This document shows positions 14,623 to 18,286 of a stretch of 18,286 bases of DNA, in pieces. Under the pieces are notes generated by a model, which saw only the letters and a program-made list of their open reading frames with translations, was not told the origin of the DNA and searched no databases. How positions within the stretch are numbered: position 1 is the first letter of the stretch; every line of letters begins with the position of its first letter. Both the position numbers and the translations under genes were made by a program. The stretch is from Streptomyces violens (GTDB lineage Bacteria; Actinomycetota; Actinomycetes; Streptomycetales; Streptomycetaceae), in assembly GCF_000717745.1 (NCBI RefSeq), contig NZ_JOBH01000033.1, positions 1-18,286 of the forward strand, given 5' to 3'.

Positions 14623-14667
14623 GAGGTTCACCTTACTTCAGGGCCGCATCGCTCCCTGATTCAACGG

Positions 14668-14704
14668 GTCCGCGGGTGCCTCACGGAGCGGGGCACCCGC
14701 GGAC
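14668..14704 (-). terminator. Strong hairpin after TPR gene
   Basis: GTCCGCGGGTGCC (14668-14680) and GGCACCCGCGGAC (14692-14704) form a perfect 13-bp stem with an 11-nt loop, 18 nt past the stop of the minus-strand TPR gene and before the promoter of the next TetR gene. Confidence 0.8.
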
Positions 14705-14722
14705 GGTGCGTACGGATTCAGC

Positions 14723-16471
14723 TCACTGCTCGGAGCAACAGGCGCAGGCGGACTCGGCCGCGGTGCCGGGCTGTGGTTCAGCGCAACAGCTGGACGCCTC
14801 GCCGTCGCGCTCGAAGGCGCTCAGCCGGCAGAAGCAGGAGGCCGCGATGGGGATGTCGGCAGTGGCGACGGCGATATCGCGGGCGAGCGCGATCCGTCCG
14901 GCCTCTTCGTGCCGCCCCAGGAGGGTGAGGCACTCGTGGAGTCCGTGCAGACTCCAGACGTTGTTGGGGTGAGTGCGGCGGCGGGCGAGACTGCGGTCGA
15001 GGTAGAGGTCGGCCCGGTACACCGCGGCGGCCTCCTCGATTCGGCCCTGCTCCATCGAGAGGGCGGCGTAGGCGTGGCGCACCGGCTGGAGCCAGGCCGG
15101 CGGGTCGGTGTACGGAAGCGCGTCCTCCATTTCGATGGCGTGCTCCAGGGCCGCGAAGGCCTTCTCGAAGTTTCCCTTGCGGTACTCGAGTTCGCCCTCC
15201 AACATGCCGGCGGCGACCTTGAGGACGTCCACCTCCTTTGCCGGCACGGCGTTCCACCGGGACTCCGGCACGGTGGCGCGGGCCGCGGCGAACGCATCGC
15301 GGGCCGCCTCGGCCTCGGCGATCCGACCGAGCGCGGAGAAGGCGATGCCACGCGCGTAGTGGATCATCGCGGTGGTCGAGCAGAACAGCTCCTGGTCTTC
15401 CGGGAGCTCGAGTTCGAGGATCTCTTCCCAGCGGCCGAAGCGGATCAGTACATGCGGCAGGGTGGTGCGGTAGCTCTCGACGAGGTCGGCCATCGGCGGG
15501 CTAGTGACCTGCAGCAGCTCGGGCGTGATGAACGCGTCGATGTCACGGGCGGCGGCAAGCGCCTTGCGGGACTGGCCGGACATCATGGCGCCGTACGCCA
15601 GGACACAGAGATTGTGGGCGCGGTACAGGGAATACCAGTGCTGCTGCCCCTCCCGCGCGAAGTAGCGGTTGTCCGCGGCGACCGCGACGGTGTTGGACTC
15701 CACCACGTGACGCCAGTCACCGCACGCGGCATCGATGTGCGTGGACATGTGCGCCATGTGTCCGCCGTCGGGGGCGAGCCCGCGCAGCCGGTCGGCCGCC
15801 GGCAGAGCCACCTCGGGGAAGGGGGACATCTCCATCAGATGGATGTAGAGGTGGTTGAGGACCGGGTGCCGGTCACCGCCGGGCAGCAGGAAGGCGGACT
15901 CGATGACCTCGCGGGCCTCCACGGTGCCGTAGCCGACCGGCTCACCGCTGTCCAGATCCCACAGCGCCCGCGGGCTCACACACAGCAGTGCGTCGGCGAA
16001 GATGGCGGCCGCGTCCAGGTCATCGGGGTGCGCTCGGTAGACCTCACGCATGGCTTCCGCGTACGCACGGTTGAAGGCGTCGAACTCCTCCGGCCCCTCC
16101 GGGACGCCCTGGTCGGGGAAGCGGGCGGCCAGGGCCGTGATGAGCCCCCGCTCGAAGGGCGTGCACGAGGCGGAGGCGGCGCGCGCCCGTGCGAGCGAGA
16201 CACGGGCGTACTCGACCGACGCCTTCAGGTCCTCGGCGTCGAAGAAGCGCCACGCCTTGTTGTAGTTGGGGCCCTTGGCGAAGGCGATCCCCCAGTGGGC
16301 CATCGCACATTCGGGATCCTCGGCGACGGCCCTCTCGAAGCAGCGGACGGCCTCGTCGAAGTTGAAGCAGTACGCCCACAGCAGACCGCGGTCGAACCAC
16401 AGCTGGGCCCGCGGAGAAGAAGTGGTGACGGTACGACGGTACGCACCGAGGTCGTAATACGTGTCGGACAT
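14723..16471 (-). CDS. Large TPR-repeat protein with His motifs and Cys-rich tail
   Basis: A 582-aa soluble protein built of helical tetratricopeptide-like repeats, e.g. about 28-60 (FDRGLLWAYCFNFDEAVRCF) and 424-500. Two His clusters stand out: NHLYIHLME (His207, His211, Glu214) and HMAHMSTHID (His238, His241, His245); a similar pair occurs in a widespread family of bacterial TPR proteins of unknown function and could bind metal. The last 37 residues hold seven Cys (546, 548, 562, 563, 576, 578, 579), ending ACACCSEQ, suggesting metal or thiol chemistry. The start ATG 16471 has GGAG 12 nt upstream; an in-frame TTG lies at 16489. It is divergent from the exporter at 16600 across 128 bp with operator copy 3, so the two genes are probably co-regulated. 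Function unknown. Confidence 0.85.
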   Translation of the reverse strand: MSDTYYDLGAYRRTVTTSSPRAQLWFDRGLLWAYCFNFDEAVRCFERAVAEDPECAMAHWGIAFAKGPNYNKAWRFFDAEDLKASVEYARVSLARARAASASCTPFERGLITALAARFPDQGVPEGPEEFDAFNRAYAEAMREVYRAHPDDLDAAAIFADALLCVSPRALWDLDSGEPVGYGTVEAREVIESAFLLPGGDRHPVLNHLYIHLMEMSPFPEVALPAADRLRGLAPDGGHMAHMSTHIDAACGDWRHVVESNTVAVAADNRYFAREGQQHWYSLYRAHNLCVLAYGAMMSGQSRKALAAARDIDAFITPELLQVTSPPMADLVESYRTTLPHVLIRFGRWEEILELELPEDQELFCSTTAMIHYARGIAFSALGRIAEAEAARDAFAAARATVPESRWNAVPAKEVDVLKVAAGMLEGELEYRKGNFEKAFAALEHAIEMEDALPYTDPPAWLQPVRHAYAALSMEQGRIEEAAAVYRADLYLDRSLARRRTHPNNVWSLHGLHECLTLLGRHEEAGRIALARDIAVATADIPIAASCFCRLSAFERDGEASSCCAEPQPGTAAESACACCSEQ

Positions 16472-16566
16472 GGTGCCGGCTGACTCCAATCACTGAACGG
16501 CACGGCGTACGGGGCGGCGGCAGGGCCCTCCACTTCCCGTACGGACCGGCGAGTACTCTCGTTAGA

Positions 16567-16590
16567 ATACGAATCGTACCGTATTGAAAG
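16567..16590 (+). promoter_or_regulatory. Operator-like element, copy 3, in TPR/MFS divergent promoter
   Basis: ATACG, spacer AATCGTAC, CGTAT, then TGAAAG. The wider palindrome AATACG-N8-CGTATT spans 16566-16585, and TACGA-A-TCGTA (16568-16578) is nested in it. It ends 9 nt before the ATG at 16600, so it probably overlaps the exporter's promoter. A TetR-type dimer site is likely. Confidence 0.65.
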
Positions 16591-16599
16591 TGAGAGTTC

Positions 16600-17820
16600 A
16601 TGCCCCCTCGACGTTCACCCATGCCGGCGCTGCTCGCCCTCGCCATCGCCTACTTCGCCATGGTGGCCGCGGCGCTCGCGATCGTCGGACTTGGTCCACT
16701 GGTCACCGACGGCCTCGGCGTCGGCTCCGGAGCGGCCGGAACGCTGAGCACTGTCTACACCCTTGTCTTCGCCCTGGGAGCTCCGGTCGCCGCCGTGGTG
16801 CTGCAACGCGTGGATCGAAAGAAGGTCCTGCTCATCGGCCTGGCACTGATGGTGCTCGGTGGCCTGGGCAGCGCGATGGCACCGCAGCTGTCGCTGATGG
16901 TCGCCGCCCGCACAATCCAGGGTGTCGGCGCCGCAGTATTCGCCCCCACCGCGTCGGTCGCCGCCGCCATGATCACCCCGCCGGAACGACGCGCCCGGAT
17001 GTTGTCGCTCGTGGGCAGTGGCGCGATCACCGCCATGGTTCTCGGCGCACCACTCGCCTCCGCGGCCGGCGCGCTCATCGGATGGCGCTGGACCCTCGCC
17101 GCACTCGCGGCACTGATCCTCATCGGTTTGGTCGCGACCGTGACCCTGCTCCCGCCGCTGCCGCCCAAAACCGTCCTGCGCGTGCGCGACTTCGGCGCCG
17201 TCGTGCGCGCCCCCGGCGCACAGCCGATCCTCTGGACCACATTCCTGGCCATGCTCGCCCAGTACGTCGTCTATGGCACTGTGACCGTCTACCTCCCCCA
17301 ACGCTTTGGGGCCTCGGACACCACGGCCTTGGTCATCCTGATGGCCTTCGGTGCCGTGGCGCTGTGCGGCAATACACTCGGCGCCCGCGCGTACACCCGG
17401 TTCGGCGGGGAGTGGGCCCTCGCAGGAGGAATCGCCGGAGTGGCGCTCGCCTTCACCGGCGCCGCCCTGCTGCCCGCTCAACCGGCCTTCGGCATCGCAC
17501 TGTTCGCCCTCTGGGGGCTGTTCAACCCGGTCTTCATCGCCCCGCAGCAAGTACGCATCATCGACCTGTTCGCCGAACGGAGCAGCCTGCTGATTCCGCT
17601 CAACACCACCTCCGTCTACCTGGGCATGAGCCTGGGCGGCCTCATCGGCAGCACCCTGCTCCCCGCCATGGGCCCATACCCCCTCTCCGCCGTCGCCCTG
17701 GTGCCGCTCGCCGCAGCCGCGACCGTGCACATCGCCTCGATGCGGCGCCGTGACAAGCAAGTCGGCAATACGCCGAGCGCCGCCGCGGTCCCGGCCGCGG
17801 AGCGCTCATCCGCTCCGTAG
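16600..17820 (+). CDS. MFS exporter, DHA1 family
   Basis: A 406-aa protein with about 12 membrane helices. Loop 2-3 reads APVAAVVLQRVDRKKVLLIG, a degenerate motif A (DRKK), and TM4-5 contain RTIQGVGAAVFAPTASVAAA and GAPLASAAGALIGWRW, the usual antiporter signature of DHA1 drug exporters. The C-terminal tail (about 380-406) is soluble and Ala/Ser-rich. ATG 16600 has GTGAGAG immediately upstream at a short 3-nt spacing; ATG 16621 is a possible alternative. The promoter overlaps operator copy 3, shared with the divergent TPR gene, suggesting joint induction by a toxic compound. A hairpin follows the gene (17854-17875). Confidence 0.9.
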   Translation: MPPRRSPMPALLALAIAYFAMVAAALAIVGLGPLVTDGLGVGSGAAGTLSTVYTLVFALGAPVAAVVLQRVDRKKVLLIGLALMVLGGLGSAMAPQLSLMVAARTIQGVGAAVFAPTASVAAAMITPPERRARMLSLVGSGAITAMVLGAPLASAAGALIGWRWTLAALAALILIGLVATVTLLPPLPPKTVLRVRDFGAVVRAPGAQPILWTTFLAMLAQYVVYGTVTVYLPQRFGASDTTALVILMAFGAVALCGNTLGARAYTRFGGEWALAGGIAGVALAFTGAALLPAQPAFGIALFALWGLFNPVFIAPQQVRIIDLFAERSSLLIPLNTTSVYLGMSLGGLIGSTLLPAMGPYPLSAVALVPLAAAATVHIASMRRRDKQVGNTPSAAAVPAAERSSAP

Positions 17821-17853
17821 CGGCCGAAGACGACACCCACCCCCACAGGCAGG

Positions 17854-17875
17854 GATCGCCCCACCGTTGGCGATC
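17854..17875 (+). terminator. Hairpin after DHA1 exporter
   Basis: GATCGCC (17854-17860) and GGCGATC (17869-17875) form a perfect 7-bp stem with an 8-nt loop, 33 nt past the exporter stop. Confidence 0.6.
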
Positions 17876-17921
17876 GTGGTCACGCCGGCGGCCCGAGTGA
17901 TTCCCGACCGTGATCGTACGA

Positions 17922-17999
17922 CTACAGCTCGAAGCGGAACGTCGAGCCCTGGAGTCGCGTGTGACGGGGATCTCGATGTGCCGGACGAGGAATGCTCCC
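17922..17999 (-). pseudogene. Possible 3' remnant of an unrecognised gene
   Basis: Within the gap between the exporter and the oxidoreductase, the minus strand encodes GAFLVRHIEIPVTRDS in one frame and RLQGSTFRFEL followed by a stop (17922-17924) in another. Joined by a frameshift near 17950-17960 they look like a protein C-terminus. There is no start, no RBS and no recognised family, so this is tentative. Confidence 0.3.
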
Positions 18000-18012
18000 C
18001 GACCTGCCCTCG

Positions 18013-18037
18013 TTGTACGAGAGGCGTCGTAGTACGG
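18013..18037 (+). promoter_or_regulatory. Palindromic operator, first of mirrored pair
   Basis: TTGTACGA (18013-18020), spacer GAGGCG, then TCGTAGTACGG (18027-18037). The core TACGA-N6-TCGTA is a perfect palindrome. With the site at 18075-18099 it forms a mirrored pair in front of the oxidoreductase gene. Confidence 0.65.
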
Positions 18038-18074
18038 CATCGAGTCGTCGGGCTGTCTGTTAGTTCGATGGTTT

Positions 18075-18099
18075 CCGTACTACGATGTTCTTCGTACAA
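18075..18099 (+). promoter_or_regulatory. Palindromic operator, second of mirrored pair
   Basis: CCGTACTACGA (18075-18085), spacer TGTTCT, then TCGTACAA (18092-18099): the exact inverted arms of the first site with a different spacer. The centres are 65 bp apart. TACGAT (18081-18086) could be a -10 box of the oxidoreductase gene. Confidence 0.65.
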
Positions 18100-18152
18100 G
18101 GCTTCGGGCTGTGTCCGGAGTCCCGTCCTCGTTCACGCACAGGGAGCCCGTT

Positions 18153-18286
18153 GTGAGCGCACTGTTCGAGCCGATTACTCTCCGGCAGCTGACCATTCCG
18201 AACCGTCTGTGGATGGCCGCGATGTGCCAGTACTCGGCGGCTCCGGAGGGGGCCGAGCAGGGTGTGCCCAACGACTGGCACTTCCA
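18153..18286 (+). CDS. Old Yellow Enzyme family NADH:flavin oxidoreductase, N-terminal part
   Basis: The first 44 codons of a gene that runs out of the window. The translation (LFEPITLRQLTIPNRLWMAA, then MCQYSA, ending NDWHF) is the start of the FMN-binding TIM barrel of Old Yellow Enzymes, closest in feel to the YqjM/NemA-type 'classical-thermophilic' group, where MCQYS carries the Cys that tunes the flavin. These enzymes reduce activated alkenes such as enones, maleimides or nitro compounds with NAD(P)H. GTG 18153 has AGGGAG (18141-18146) 6 nt upstream. The promoter region carries a mirrored pair of palindromic operators. Only the N-terminus is seen, so catalytic His/Tyr residues cannot be checked. 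Confidence 0.88.
   Translation, partial: MSALFEPITLRQLTIPNRLWMAAMCQYSAAPEGAEQGVPNDWHF

Noticed and set aside
14909..16483. A 524-codon plus-strand frame across the TPR gene
   Set aside because: No RBS or family motif; it mirrors the TPR gene, whose repeats and His motifs are convincing on the other strand.
1..18286. CRISPR array, tRNA or rRNA genes, phage structural genes
   Set aside because: No regularly spaced direct repeats, cloverleaf with the usual GTTC loop, rRNA-like or phage-like sequence was recognised by eye.

Overview
The window is GC-rich DNA (strong G/C third-position bias, GTG starts, a rare TTA codon, many GC-rich hairpins) that looks like a Streptomyces or close actinomycete chromosome, probably an accessory stretch of detoxification and transport modules. 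No sequence search was possible, so family calls rest on motifs read by eye.

Left part (1-3247). A decayed IS5-family insertion sequence (about 188-1164, minus-strand transposase broken by frame changes and missing one catalytic Asp) abuts the ribosome binding site of a membrane-anchored Ser/Thr kinase-like protein. That protein has lost the ATP-binding Lys and the DFG Asp, so it is probably a pseudokinase. It overlaps by 8 nt a 114-aa membrane protein. A gene-poor stretch with possible gene debris follows.

Middle part (3248-9575). An AhpD-like carboxymuconolactone decarboxylase family protein (minus), an Asp-nucleophile alpha/beta hydrolase (plus), a DHA2-type MFS exporter behind two CsoR/FrmR-like operators, a CGNR/ABATE regulator and a TetR regulator (both minus), and a MerA-like flavoprotein disulfide reductase divergent from that TetR gene across a clear palindromic operator.

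Right part (9675-18286). A TetR gene diverges from a GH3 beta-glucosidase-like gene followed by a sugar-type MFS transporter: a compact glycoside uptake and hydrolysis set. A second TetR gene converges on it. Then a large TPR protein with a Cys-rich tail (minus) diverges from a DHA1-type MFS exporter (plus). The window ends in the first 44 codons of an Old Yellow Enzyme family oxidoreductase behind two mirror-image operators.

Regulation is the most striking theme. A 24-bp operator-like element occurs three times (near 3790 minus, 9650 plus, 16578 plus), one copy with no gene behind it. CTAAYGC boxes recur upstream of the hydrolase and the CGNR regulator. All four regulator genes lack a Shine-Dalgarno and have a -10-like hexamer 6-7 nt before the start codon, suggesting leaderless mRNAs, while most enzyme and transporter genes have purine-rich RBSs. 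The enzymes (AhpD-like, epoxide hydrolase-like, disulfide reductase, OYE) and three MFS pumps fit a role in electrophile or xenobiotic defence; this is inference.
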